This document shows positions 8,860 to 16,753 of a stretch of 64,000 nucleotides of DNA, one piece after another. This DNA is from Maricaulis sp048270095. GTDB lineage: Bacteria; Pseudomonadota; Alphaproteobacteria; Caulobacterales; Maricaulaceae. The stretch covers positions 42,038 through 106,037 of the forward strand of contig NZ_JBLWTL010000009.1 of NCBI RefSeq assembly GCF_048270095.1. The letters are read 5' to 3'. The translations under genes and the position numbers were made by a program. Position 1 is the stretch's first letter. Every line of letters begins with the position of its first letter. Below the pieces are notes generated by a model. The model worked only from the letters and a program-made list of their open reading frames with translations, was not told the origin of the DNA and made no database searches.

Positions 8860-9384
8860 ATGGCCCATCTTTCAACCAAGACCTATGGCAATGATCGCGG
8901 ACTGTCCTGCTGCTCGCGGCAATGGGCCGCCGACAGCGATTGCCACCTCCTGCACGGCTATTCCTTCGGGTTTCATTTCGTGTTCGCCGCTGAACAGCTG
9001 GATGCGCGCGGCTGGGTGCTCGATTTCGGGCGCGGCGGTTTCGGGCTGATCCGCGACTGGCTTCACGACATGTTCGACCACACCCTGCTGGTCGCGCGCG
9101 ATGATCCGGAACGACCGGCGCTGGAAGCGCTCGGAACACGCGGTATTGCCCGCGTCCGGGTCGTTGAGGGGACGAGTTGCGAGCGGATGGCCGAGCTTAC
9201 TTTCCGGCGTGCCGATGCGATTGTGCGTGAAGCGACGCAGGGGCGGTGCTGGGTGGAATCCGTTGAATGTTCCGAGCATGGCTCCAATAGCGCGATCTAT
9301 CGCAGCCAGCCGGCGATCGAGCGGCTCGCCGAGTCGGATCGGCTCCGGCTCGCGATCGAGTCCGGGACCGACAGCGCCGATTGA
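8860..9384 (+). CDS. 6-pyruvoyl-tetrahydropterin synthase/QueD-like protein with altered zinc site
   Basis: A 174-residue protein resembling the PTPS/QueD fold: Cys plus LHGYSF aligns with the C-x3-H-G-H-S-F region, then LDFGRGGFGLIRDWL, DHTLLV and a late VESVECSEHG stretch containing the conserved Glu. In QueD three histidines bind zinc; here the first (AAH) appears replaced by the RQW region and the HGH motif reads HGY, so two ligands are changed. I recall similar proteins annotated as 6-carboxytetrahydropterin synthase in related alphaproteobacteria, so this is probably a conserved divergent subfamily. The start at 8860 was chosen because GGGAGAG precedes it by 5-6 nt; an upstream in-frame ATG would run from the tRNA end. 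Confidence 0.75.
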   Translation: MAHLSTKTYGNDRGLSCCSRQWAADSDCHLLHGYSFGFHFVFAAEQLDARGWVLDFGRGGFGLIRDWLHDMFDHTLLVARDDPERPALEALGTRGIARVRVVEGTSCERMAELTFRRADAIVREATQGRCWVESVECSEHGSNSAIYRSQPAIERLAESDRLRLAIESGTDSAD

Positions 9385-9696
9385 TTCGTTTCGAGGTGTG
9401 TGAACGCCGCTGACACGCTCCGGCGGCGATGCTTTGGTGCCGAATCCGTTCATTTTTTCCGTCACAGACTCGCCTGATAGGCGAAAAGTGCAGCCGGCGA
9501 ATGTCACAGAAAAGACGCATTCGGTTGCGGGTTCTGCGGGCTCAGCCCACAATATGTAGTGGGTTCGCTTATGCCATTGCCGCGCAGGGGCAAGATATTG
9601 CGGATCGTTTACGCAACCAATTGCCCGATTAGACTTCTCTTCATGAATGAATTTGTGTAAAAACGTTCATGTAGGGTTGTTAAAGCGAGTGATGTG
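9385..9696 (+). other. 312-nt gene-free stretch with hairpins before the cold-shock gene
   Basis: No convincing gene. Two hairpins are visible: TCGCC/GGCGA around TGATA at 9470-9484, and CCCAC/GTGGG (extendable with one wobble to 7 bp) around eight A/T-rich bases at 9546-9563. The right half is unusually AT-rich for this genome. It could hold the promoter and structured 5' leader of the cold-shock gene; I could not fix a promoter. Confidence 0.35.
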
Positions 9697-10221
9697 ATGG
9701 TTCTGGCGCATGACGTGATTGAAGACACCGTGCTTGTCCGCCTTGAGGGGCGCATAAAATGGTACGATCCGGCCCGGGGTTACGGCTTCATTGATGCCAG
9801 TGACGGATCCGGCGATATTCTCATCCATGCCAGTTGTCTGCGTCGATACGGCCACGGTCCGGCACTGCCCGATGCGAAAGTGGTCTGCCACGCTGTGACA
9901 GGGGAGAAGGGCCGGCAAGCCGTCGAAATCCTCGAAATGACCGGCGGCGATGATGGGGCCGAGATCCGGCCGCGCCGCTTTCATCCCCATGCCGTCCTGA
10001 ACACCCCCTTCCACGCGGCAGTGGTCAAATGGTTCGATGCCCTGCGCGGCTATGGTTTCGTCACCTGCGACGCGGTTGATGGCGATATATTCCTGCACGC
10101 CGCGACTTTGCGGCGCGCCGGTCTGGAAGATGTCCAGCCGGGTGAAACGCTGGAAATCCGCTGCGTAGAGGGCCCCAAGGGAGCGCTGGCCGCGGAAATC
10201 CGTGCCGGCGGGGCTGGCTAG
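9697..10221 (+). CDS. Cold-shock protein with two tandem cold-shock domains
   Basis: A 174-residue protein with two OB-fold cold-shock domains. The first has KWYDPARGYGFIDA with DILIHAS (about residues 21-46), the second has KWFDALRGYGFVTC with DIFLHAA (about residues 110-140); these are the RNP1 and RNP2 nucleic-acid-binding motifs. A spacer of about 25 residues joins them. Such double-domain proteins are typical of Caulobacter and relatives, where some are induced at stationary phase rather than by cold. A GTG codon lies directly before the ATG and could be used instead. The long upstream gap suggests a long leader. Confidence 0.93.
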   Translation: MVLAHDVIEDTVLVRLEGRIKWYDPARGYGFIDASDGSGDILIHASCLRRYGHGPALPDAKVVCHAVTGEKGRQAVEILEMTGGDDGAEIRPRRFHPHAVLNTPFHAAVVKWFDALRGYGFVTCDAVDGDIFLHAATLRRAGLEDVQPGETLEIRCVEGPKGALAAEIRAGGAG

Positions 10222-10295
10222 ACCGGGTGAATACCGCCTGTTGCGGACGGTGCGGCGTGATTGCGCCGCGGCTCTGGCTTGGCTAGCTTGCCGTC

Positions 10296-10919
10296 ATGAA
10301 AAACCTGATCCTGATCTCCGCCCTGATCTTCGCCGCGCCCGCCTGGGCGCAGGACGATGCCGTGCCGGCCGAAATGGCTGCTACCACTCAAGCCGCGCCA
10401 GCGTCCGATAATGGCCAGGACGCCGGTCTGGCGCTGCCACCGGTCGCGTTTGGCGGTCCTGAAGCGCTGACCCTCGACACCGGCGAGACGCAACACGTCT
10501 TCATGGCCGAAATCGCCACGACCCCGGAACAGATGGAGCGCGGCCTTATGGGGCGCGAGCAGCTTGATCCCGATGCGGCGATGCTGTTCGTCTATATGCC
10601 GCCACGCCGGGCCTCGATGTGGATGGAAAATACGCTGATCAGCCTCGATCTTCTCTTCATCCGCGAAGACGGCGTGGTGGTGAAACTGATCGCCAATGCC
10701 CAACCCGGTTCGCATCGCAGCCTGGCGTCGGATTTCGATGTCGCTGCCGTGCTTGAAATCGCCGGCGGGCGGGCGGCCGAGCTGGGGATTCGCCCCGGCG
10801 CGATCCTGCGCGATGAGAGTTTCGGTTCGCTCGAGGTTGAAGCGGAGCTTGTCGAGCCCCTTGAAACCACATCAGAAGAGGGTGTTGCTGCACCTGAATC
10901 AGATTCAGAAGCACAGTAG
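10296..10919 (+). CDS. Exported DUF192 family protein
   Basis: A 207-residue secreted protein. Residues 1-19 (MKNLILISALIFAAPAWAQ) are a signal peptide with an Ala-X-Ala site before Gln. The DUF192 domain spans about residues 55-175, with the family segments MERGLMGREQL, MLFVYMPPRRASMWMENTLISLDLLFI and GRAAELGIRPGA. The C-terminal 30 residues are acidic low complexity. Function of DUF192 is unknown. The gene ends two bases before a tRNA-Pro promoter. Confidence 0.9.
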   Translation: MKNLILISALIFAAPAWAQDDAVPAEMAATTQAAPASDNGQDAGLALPPVAFGGPEALTLDTGETQHVFMAEIATTPEQMERGLMGREQLDPDAAMLFVYMPPRRASMWMENTLISLDLLFIREDGVVVKLIANAQPGSHRSLASDFDVAAVLEIAGGRAAELGIRPGAILRDESFGSLEVEAELVEPLETTSEEGVAAPESDSEAQ

Positions 10920-10921
10920 AC

Positions 10922-10950
10922 TTGCCTAACCGCAAAAGCGCTTTCATAAG
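10922..10950 (+). promoter_or_regulatory. Promoter of tRNA-Pro
   Basis: TTGCCT (10922-10927), a 17-bp spacer and CATAAG (10945-10950), 8 nt before the tRNA. The pattern matches the promoter before tRNA-Glu. Confidence 0.65.
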
Positions 10951-10958
10951 GACGCTCT

Positions 10959-11035
<77 letters not shown>

Positions 11036-11084
11036 TTTACAAGGCCCGCAACAGGCAGGGCCGCAGCATGATGGGGAGAACCGC

Positions 11085-11390
11085 ATGTTTGCGAAGATTT
11101 ACCAGCCAGCCCGCAATGCAATGCAATCGGGCCGGGCTCTCTCCAAACACTGGTTTCTCGAATTCACGCCGGAAATGGCCGAGCGGTCGGACCCGCTGAT
11201 GGGCTGGACCTCGAGCACGGACATGCGCGCCCAGGTGCGTCTGAGTTTCGACAGCCAGGAAGCCGCTGTCGCTTATGCGCGCCAGCAGGGCATCCCCTAT
11301 CAGGTGACGACGCCGCAGAAAGCCAAGCGCTACGTCAAATCCTATTCCGATAATTTCGCCACGAACCGCAAACAGCCCTGGTCACACTGA
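11085..11390 (+). CDS. NADH dehydrogenase (complex I) accessory subunit, NDUFS4-like
   Basis: A 101-residue protein of the 'ETC complex I subunit conserved region' family, homologous to the mitochondrial 18-kDa subunit NDUFS4, found in alphaproteobacterial complex I. Family features: AKIYQPARNAMQSGRA at the start, WFLEFTPE, the MGWTSSTDMRAQVRLSF core and KSYSDNFA near the end. The ATG is preceded by GGGGAG at 6 nt. It lies alone between tRNA-Pro and tRNA-Arg, away from any nuo operon, as is usual for this gene. Confidence 0.92.
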   Translation: MFAKIYQPARNAMQSGRALSKHWFLEFTPEMAERSDPLMGWTSSTDMRAQVRLSFDSQEAAVAYARQQGIPYQVTTPQKAKRYVKSYSDNFATNRKQPWSH

Positions 11391-11413
11391 CCGGACGGGC
11401 CGTCGGCCGCGTC

Positions 11414-11490
11414 GCCTCCGTAGCTCAACCGGATAGAGCACCCGCCTTCTAAGCGGACGGTTACAGGTTCGATTCCTGTCGGGGGCACCA
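11414..11490 (+). tRNA. tRNA-Arg (anticodon UCU)
   Basis: A 77-nt cloverleaf: acceptor GCCTCCG pairs with CGGGGGC (one T-G pair), the anticodon loop CTTCTAA holds TCT, the D-arm is GCTCAACCGGATAGAGC, the T-arm contains GGTTCGATTCC, and CCA is encoded. No separate promoter was found in the short gap after the preceding gene. Confidence 0.95.
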
Positions 11491-11601
11491 TTTTCAGATT
11501 TTTGGTTCGTCGCGGCCTCGCATGCGCGGTCGGCGGCGGGATCGGCGGCGGGATCGGTGACCACTCGCGCCCCTGAAGGCGGAGTGATCACCGGCCAGTC
11601 A

Positions 11602-13683
11602 TCAGAACCGCTGGAGGATCGCGATCCGGAAGGAACGTCCCGGGAGCGGGATCGTGTCCTTCAATTGCGAGGTGTGCAAACGCCCTTCCTCATCGGTGAT
11701 GTTTCTCGCCTCAACAATCAACCGGGTGTCGGATCCGAATGGATGCGCGACTGCGGACAGGTTGACCATTGTATAGCCATCGGTTGGAAGCTCGGAATCG
11801 GCTGCGTCATCCTGGTCAGCTGCCCAGACAATCTCACCGCGCAAATCAATGATTTCACGCTGTAACTCCGCACCGATCGTGGTGGACAGCGGCGGCATGC
11901 GGGGAAGGGGGCCGAAACTGTCCGTTTCGCCCTGCACATACTCCAGGCTGAAATCGCCAACCAGCGCCCAGGGGCCGATCACGGTGAGATCGCGTTCGGC
12001 ATAGAACTCGCCGCCCCACAGCGTGGCGTCGTCCTGCAGATAGCGATAGATCGGGGCTTCCTCAACGGGATCTTCCAGGCCAGTCGGGGCCAGGTAAATG
12101 AAGTCGCTGAAGCGCGAATAGAAGGCTCCTGCCTCCATCCGCCAAGCGCCGCCGCTCCACCGGGCGGTGCCGTCCAGCGCCCATCCCGTTTCCTTGCCGA
12201 GCGTGGATTCGCCGATTTCGACCGTGCCCGTCGCCGCATGCAGGCCGTCGGAGTAAAGCTCGGCATCGTTTGGTGCGCGCTCGGTCCGTGCGAGCGAGAG
12301 GCCGAGAAACAGGCCGTCGGCTGGCCGGATAAACGCGCCGGCGGCCACGCTGACGGTGTCGAAACTGCGGTCTGTTCCGATCGCAGTATCCAGTTCACGC
12401 CGCTCCACCCGCGCACCCATGTCAAATCCATAACCATCGAGGTCATAGCGTTGGGCCGCGAAGATGCCGACATCATGCGTACTGACCGGCGGAATGAAGG
12501 CTTCTTCGCCCGAGGCTGCGAGGTTGGTTTCCAGCATCTGGATTCCGACCGAGCCGTTCCAACGGCTTTCGCTGTGACCATTGACGAGGGCCGCACGGGC
12601 TTCCCAGCCATCGCTTTCGAACAGGGTCCCGATTTCGCCACCCGGCTCCAGCTCGACATGTTGATAGTCCGCAATGCCCGACGAAATATCGAGGTGATCG
12701 AACGGGCCCAGATCGAAGTTGAACTGGCCGCGAATGTCCCAGCGCGTCTGTTCCATCGCGATTTTCGGATCGCCTTCCTCGTGCTCGTCTTCGTGCTCAT
12801 CCTCGTCTTCGTCGTGATGGTGGTCATGGGCCGGCAGACCATATTCGGCGTCATAGCTGCGCACCGATATGCCCAGGAAACCCCAATCACCGATCAACGA
12901 GGCCCCGGCGCCGAGGGTGTCAAAGGTCAGGCCGGAGTTTGGAACAGTGCCGGTGACTTCCTCGTCCTCGTGCTCATCCTCCTCGTGCTCATGCTCGTCG
13001 TGTTCAGCCTCTTCAAGCGCACGCAGCCGTGCCGATTCTGCATAACCGGGAATGTCGAAATCGCCGGCTTCGCGGTGCGAGGCCTCAAGCTGAAAGACGA
13101 AAGGGCCAACGCCGGTACGGATTCGCGCGGCTTCCTGATGGCCGCTGTCGACCGAGGAATACCCGGCATAGGCCTGGCCCTCGAACAGGCCATCAACAGG
13201 GCTGGTCGGGATGCGCCCGTCGATCACATTGATCACGCCCCCGATTGCGCCACCGCCATAAGCGATCGCCGCCGGGCCGCGCAGGATTACGATCTGCTCC
13301 GCGTCAAGGACTTCGGTGGTGGTGGCATGGTCCACGCTGACGCCGGACGCATCGACGAGGCCGACGCCATTGTTGAGGATCCGGACACGGTCGCCGCCCA
13401 TGCCGCGGATGATCGGCCGGCCCACGGCTGGTCCGAAGGAGGTCGTGGAGATCCCGGGCAGGGCCGCCAGTGATGCTCCCAGCGATCCGTCGAAGGAGTC
13501 GACGACATCGTTCAGGCTGATCACATCAACGGACTGCAGTGTCTCTCCGCTACGAGCCTCGATCGCCGTCCCTGTGACGACGATTACGTCCTCCCGGGTG
13601 GGAGCGTCCTGCGCGGATGCGCCTGCCGCCAATGCCGCGGCCAATGCGATGCCGGACGCGGTGCTCAACCAGTTACCTGCCAT
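11602..13683 (-). CDS. TonB-dependent receptor with His/Asp/Glu-rich loops, probable zinc uptake (ZnuD-like)
   Basis: A 693-residue outer-membrane receptor. Signal peptide residues 1-24; plug domain about 30-155 (RPIIRGMGGDRVRILNNGVG, QIVILRGPAAIAYGGGAIGGVINV), then the beta-barrel ending in a C-terminal aromatic (ILQRF). Two loops are extremely rich in His, Asp and Glu: about residues 227-243 and 286-305, as in the zinc receptor ZnuD of Neisseria. Two Zur-like boxes lie 18-61 nt upstream of the start, so zinc limitation probably induces it. No ABC zinc transporter is adjacent. The metal preference is inferred from the loops and boxes together. Confidence 0.88.
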   Translation of the reverse strand: MAGNWLSTASGIALAAALAAGASAQDAPTREDVIVVTGTAIEARSGETLQSVDVISLNDVVDSFDGSLGASLAALPGISTTSFGPAVGRPIIRGMGGDRVRILNNGVGLVDASGVSVDHATTTEVLDAEQIVILRGPAAIAYGGGAIGGVINVIDGRIPTSPVDGLFEGQAYAGYSSVDSGHQEAARIRTGVGPFVFQLEASHREAGDFDIPGYAESARLRALEEAEHDEHEHEEDEHEDEEVTGTVPNSGLTFDTLGAGASLIGDWGFLGISVRSYDAEYGLPAHDHHHDEDEDEHEDEHEEGDPKIAMEQTRWDIRGQFNFDLGPFDHLDISSGIADYQHVELEPGGEIGTLFESDGWEARAALVNGHSESRWNGSVGIQMLETNLAASGEEAFIPPVSTHDVGIFAAQRYDLDGYGFDMGARVERRELDTAIGTDRSFDTVSVAAGAFIRPADGLFLGLSLARTERAPNDAELYSDGLHAATGTVEIGESTLGKETGWALDGTARWSGGAWRMEAGAFYSRFSDFIYLAPTGLEDPVEEAPIYRYLQDDATLWGGEFYAERDLTVIGPWALVGDFSLEYVQGETDSFGPLPRMPPLSTTIGAELQREIIDLRGEIVWAADQDDAADSELPTDGYTMVNLSAVAHPFGSDTRLIVEARNITDEEGRLHTSQLKDTIPLPGRSFRIAILQRF

Positions 13684-13698
13684 GACTTCAATCCTTGC

Positions 13699-13744
13699 CG
13701 AAATGTTATAGTGTAACGGAGCAGAAGAAACGTTATAACATCTG
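13699..13744 (-). promoter_or_regulatory. Two Zur-like boxes upstream of the TonB-dependent receptor
   Basis: Box 1 at about 13700-13719 reads GAAATGTTATA-G-TGTAAC; its left half is identical to the alphaproteobacterial Zur consensus half-site and its 13-bp core GTTATA-G-TGTAAC is palindromic with one mismatch. Box 2 at 13731-13742 contains the perfect palindrome GTTATAAC followed by AT. Both sit within 61 nt of the start codon, where binding would block transcription. The consensus is from memory of published Zur sites. Confidence 0.65.
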
Positions 13745-13805
13745 AGGCGTCAACCCCGAATGCGGTGAGCAAGGCAGTGGAACTGATGACGTCGGGGGGA
13801 GTGGC

Positions 13806-13831
13806 GGAAAGGCACCGCTTGTACGGGTGCC
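13806..13831 (-). terminator. Possible terminator downstream of sseA-metC
   Basis: GGCACC (13811-13816) and GGTGCC (13826-13831) form a 6-bp stem with a 9-nt loop; on the minus strand it is followed by TTTCC. It lies 42 nt past the metC stop. The stem is short and the T-run poor. Confidence 0.35.
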
Positions 13832-13872
13832 CTGCTTGGCCGGCTGGAGGGTTTGGGCTTTCGCCGTGTGCC

Positions 13873-15021
13873 TCAACTGATCGCCGCGAAACCCTTTTCC
13901 AGGTCCGCGATCAGATCTTCCGGTGCCTCCAGGCCACAGGAAAAACGGATCAGGGCGCCCTCATGCCTGTGGGCCGTGGCGGTCCGCTTGAGTTGGGGAT
14001 CGCAATGGATGGCGAGGCTTTCAAAGCCGCCCCACGAAAAGCCGAGACCGAAAATCTCAAGCGCATCGAGGAAGCGCTCGCTCTTTGCCACATCCCAGCC
14101 GGGGAACTCGACCGCAAACAGGCCACAACCGCCCGTGAAGTCACGTTTGAAGATGGCGTGGTCAGGATGGTCGTTGCGCACCGGATGGCGGATGGCGCCA
14201 GTCTCGCTGTGCGCGGCGAGCCAATCGGCAAGGACGAGGCTGGTCGCCTCGCTGCGTTGCATGCGCAGTGCCATGGTGCGAAAGCCCCGCAGGGCGAGAT
14301 AGGCGTCGTCAGGCGCGGTGTGGATGCCAAAGGCGCGCTCGGTCGTCTGCAGCCGCCGGGCCATGGCGTCGTCGCGCGCAATCACAGCACCCATCAGCAG
14401 GTCGGAATGGCCGCCGACATATTTGGTCAGCGATTGCGCTGCGAGGTCGACGCCCAGGGCGAGGGGTTTCATCGTCAGTCCGGCCGACCAGGTGTCATCG
14501 ATAATCGTCGCCACGCCCTTGTCACGGGCCACTTTGGTAATTGCCGGAATGTCCTGCAATTCCATGGTCAGCGAGCCGGGCGATTCCAGCACGATAGCCT
14601 GGGTATCGGACGTGATCAGGTCGGCAATTTCAGCACCCATGCGCGGCGCGAAAAACTTCGCCGTGACACCATAGCGCGGCAGGGTGTTGAGCAGGAAGCT
14701 GCGCACCGGACCGTAAATGCAATCGGCGGCCAGCACAGTGCCGCCGGCCTCGACCACGGTCATGATGGCGAGCGTGTTGGCCAGCAGGCCCGAAGAGGTG
14801 AGGGCGCAGCCGGCTCCGCCCTGCAGTCCGCTCAGGGCGTCGCGCAGGGCGCTCTGGGTTTCCAGTCCGACGCGGCCATAATGCGGCATGCCCGGCGGGA
14901 AATCATAGAGTTGTGCTGCCGAGGGCGCGAGAATCGTCGAGCCGCGCTCGACCCCCGGATTGACCAGGCCGCGCTTGTCATGGGGACGTCCCAGACGGGT
15001 GAGCCGGGTCTCGTCCTTCAT
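13873..15021 (-). CDS. metC: Cystathionine beta-lyase
   Basis: A PLP enzyme of the Cys/Met-metabolism family, splitting cystathionine to homocysteine, pyruvate and ammonia in methionine synthesis. The PLP lysine is Lys200 in SLTKYVGGHSD; other family segments are YGRVGLETQSALRDAL near the N-terminus, the Asp of IIDDTWSAG, and SWGGFESL. The start at 15021 (MKDETRLTRLGRP) gives 382 residues and overlaps the sseA stop as ATGA; an ATG 54 nt further upstream would extend into sseA. Cotranscription with sseA groups two sulfur-metabolism enzymes. Related gamma-synthases and gamma-lyases cannot be fully excluded. Confidence 0.9.
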   Translation of the reverse strand: MKDETRLTRLGRPHDKRGLVNPGVERGSTILAPSAAQLYDFPPGMPHYGRVGLETQSALRDALSGLQGGAGCALTSSGLLANTLAIMTVVEAGGTVLAADCIYGPVRSFLLNTLPRYGVTAKFFAPRMGAEIADLITSDTQAIVLESPGSLTMELQDIPAITKVARDKGVATIIDDTWSAGLTMKPLALGVDLAAQSLTKYVGGHSDLLMGAVIARDDAMARRLQTTERAFGIHTAPDDAYLALRGFRTMALRMQRSEATSLVLADWLAAHSETGAIRHPVRNDHPDHAIFKRDFTGGCGLFAVEFPGWDVAKSERFLDALEIFGLGFSWGGFESLAIHCDPQLKRTATAHRHEGALIRFSCGLEAPEDLIADLEKGFAAIS

Positions 15022-15872
15022 CGTGGTCTGCGCCCGCCGCCCTTGACGATCGGCGTGTCCGTGCGCGACCCCCATTCCGACCAGGACCCGTCATAGACCG
15101 CCGAGGTCCGTCCGGCGCGTTCCAGCGCCAGGGCGAGGATGCACGCGGTCACACCGGAGCCGCAGCTGGCAATCAGTGGCAGATCGGGATCGAGACCGAT
15201 ATCATAGGCCAGATCGTCATCGATCTCGAGCAGCTGATTATCGTCATCGAACAGGTTCTCATATGGCAGGCTGGTCGAGCCGGGTATATGGCCGCTGCGC
15301 ATCCCGGCGCGGCGTTCCGGTTCCAGACCGGCAAAACGGCTGAGCGAGCGCGCATCGAGGATCTGATGCGAGGCGTTGCGGCTGGCGATCTTGACGTCGG
15401 TTACGGTCGCGACCAGTTCGCGCCGATAGCTGGGCGTGTAGACGCCGGGCACTTCGGCTTCGGCGCCGGGTTGATCCTCGACCGGACCGCCTGCCGCGAT
15501 CCAGGCCGGCAGGCCGCCGGCCATGACGCGGACATTGTCATGGCCCATCACCCGGAAGGTCCACCAGACCCGCGGAGAGCTGAAAAGGCCGATGCGGTCA
15601 TAGACGATCAGCTCGCTATCATTGCCGATTCCGAGGGTTTCGACATGGCGTGCAAACACGTCCGGCTCCGGCAGCATGTGCGGCAGGGAGGAGCGTTTGT
15701 CCTTGACGGTATCGATATCGAAAGCCAGCGCGCCGGGAATAAACCCTTCGCTCTCAACCACCGGTCCGCCATCATAAGTCCAGCTGGCGTCGATGAATAT
15801 TGTTCCGGGCTGACCCAGGCGGGTCAGGGCATCGGCGGCAGTCATAAGCGGGTCGGTCATGTGGCGGGCCAT
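15018..15872 (-). CDS. sseA: 3-mercaptopyruvate sulfurtransferase
   Basis: A two-domain rhodanese-fold protein of 284 residues. Domain 1 covers about residues 9-135, domain 2 about 155-275. The active-site loop in domain 2 is CGSGVTA with Cys237, the sequence typical of mercaptopyruvate sulfurtransferases (CGSGVTA) rather than thiosulfate sulfurtransferase. It would transfer sulfur from 3-mercaptopyruvate to thiol acceptors. Start uncertain: ATG at 15872 or 15860, neither with a good ribosome-binding site. First gene of the sseA-metC unit, with a pair of 14-bp direct repeats 40-73 nt upstream. Confidence 0.92.
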   Translation of the reverse strand: MARHMTDPLMTAADALTRLGQPGTIFIDASWTYDGGPVVESEGFIPGALAFDIDTVKDKRSSLPHMLPEPDVFARHVETLGIGNDSELIVYDRIGLFSSPRVWWTFRVMGHDNVRVMAGGLPAWIAAGGPVEDQPGAEAEVPGVYTPSYRRELVATVTDVKIASRNASHQILDARSLSRFAGLEPERRAGMRSGHIPGSTSLPYENLFDDDNQLLEIDDDLAYDIGLDPDLPLIASCGSGVTACILALALERAGRTSAVYDGSWSEWGSRTDTPIVKGGGRRPR

Positions 15873-15911
15873 GCGGGCACTGGGAGCCCCTTTTCGTTTC
15901 GGAAATCCGGG

Positions 15912-15945
15912 TTATAGAGCTTTGGGCTATATTATAGAGCTTTGG
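15912..15945. repeat. Two 14-bp direct repeats, 20 bp apart, upstream of sseA
   Basis: TTATAGAGCTTTGG occurs at 15912-15925 and 15932-15945. The 20-bp period puts both on the same face of the helix. It lies between divergent sseA and the exported DUF6134-like gene, so it may be a tandem operator. No regulator is recognised. Confidence 0.55.
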
Positions 15946-16138
15946 ATGGTAACGGGAACCTTGATTTCTCAAGTCTGCCACACGCCTGCGGACCGGCGGG
16001 ACGCGGCCGGGGCTGGCGGGGTGTTTCAATCATGGCGTCTGTCCCTGGATTGACCATCGTCCGCTCTGCGCAATTCGGAGGCGCAGATGGGGTGGCGGTC
16101 ATTGTGATCCGGCGGCGCGAGCGGGGCGTAGATACAGT

Positions 16139-16753
16139 ATGAGATCATTATTCGAAGTGTTCAGGATAGCAGGCTTTTGCGCGGCGTTGTTCGCCATCGA
16201 CATAGCCTATGCAGCAAACCAGCCCGAGCCGGCTGATATCCATTTCCAGGTGTTGCGCAATGGAACGCCCTTCGGCGAGCATCGCGTCAGCTTCACGCGG
16301 ACGCCCGACGGAGAGCTCAGGGTGGATACCGAGATCGAGCTGACCGTCCGGTTCGGCCCGCTGACCGTGTTCCGCTATGAGCAGAGCATTGAGGAAGCCT
16401 GGGAGGGAGACGACCTGATTTCATTGGCCGGTGAGACATTGCGCAATGGCCGCGAATACACGATCGACCTGGGCCGTGACAGCGCCTTCACCGATCTCAT
16501 CCCCTCCAGTCACTGGCGGGGTTATCAGCCAGGCACGGAGCAAATCCTCAACACCGAAACCGGCGAGCCGATGGCAGTCACGATCACCGAACTGGGCCGC
16601 CGTGAAATTCTCACGGGCCGCGGTTTGGTCGAGGCGCGTGGGGTCCGGATGACCGGAAGCCTCAGTGTTGACCTCTGGTATGATACGGACGGCGAGTGGA
16701 TCGGTTGCGAGTTTGAGGTCGACGGGCAATCGGTCCGATATGTTTTGCTCTAG
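16139..16753 (+). CDS. Exported protein, DUF6134-like
   Basis: A 204-residue protein with an N-terminal signal peptide (hydrophobic stretch FCAALFAIDIAYA, cleavage near residue 25). The mature part is a single beta-rich domain with FGEHRVSF, VRFGPLTVFRYEQSIEE, LWYDTDGEWIG and RYVLL. I believe this is the DUF6134 family of alphaproteobacterial secreted proteins, often near photolyase genes, but that is recall. Function unknown. Its 3' end overlaps the convergent photolyase gene by 4 bp. Confidence 0.7.
   Translation: MRSLFEVFRIAGFCAALFAIDIAYAANQPEPADIHFQVLRNGTPFGEHRVSFTRTPDGELRVDTEIELTVRFGPLTVFRYEQSIEEAWEGDDLISLAGETLRNGREYTIDLGRDSAFTDLIPSSHWRGYQPGTEQILNTETGEPMAVTITELGRREILTGRGLVEARGVRMTGSLSVDLWYDTDGEWIGCEFEVDGQSVRYVLL

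Noticed and set aside
13873..16138. A SAM or other riboswitch upstream of the sulfur genes.
   Set aside because: The leader of sseA is short and holds direct repeats, not a conserved riboswitch core.
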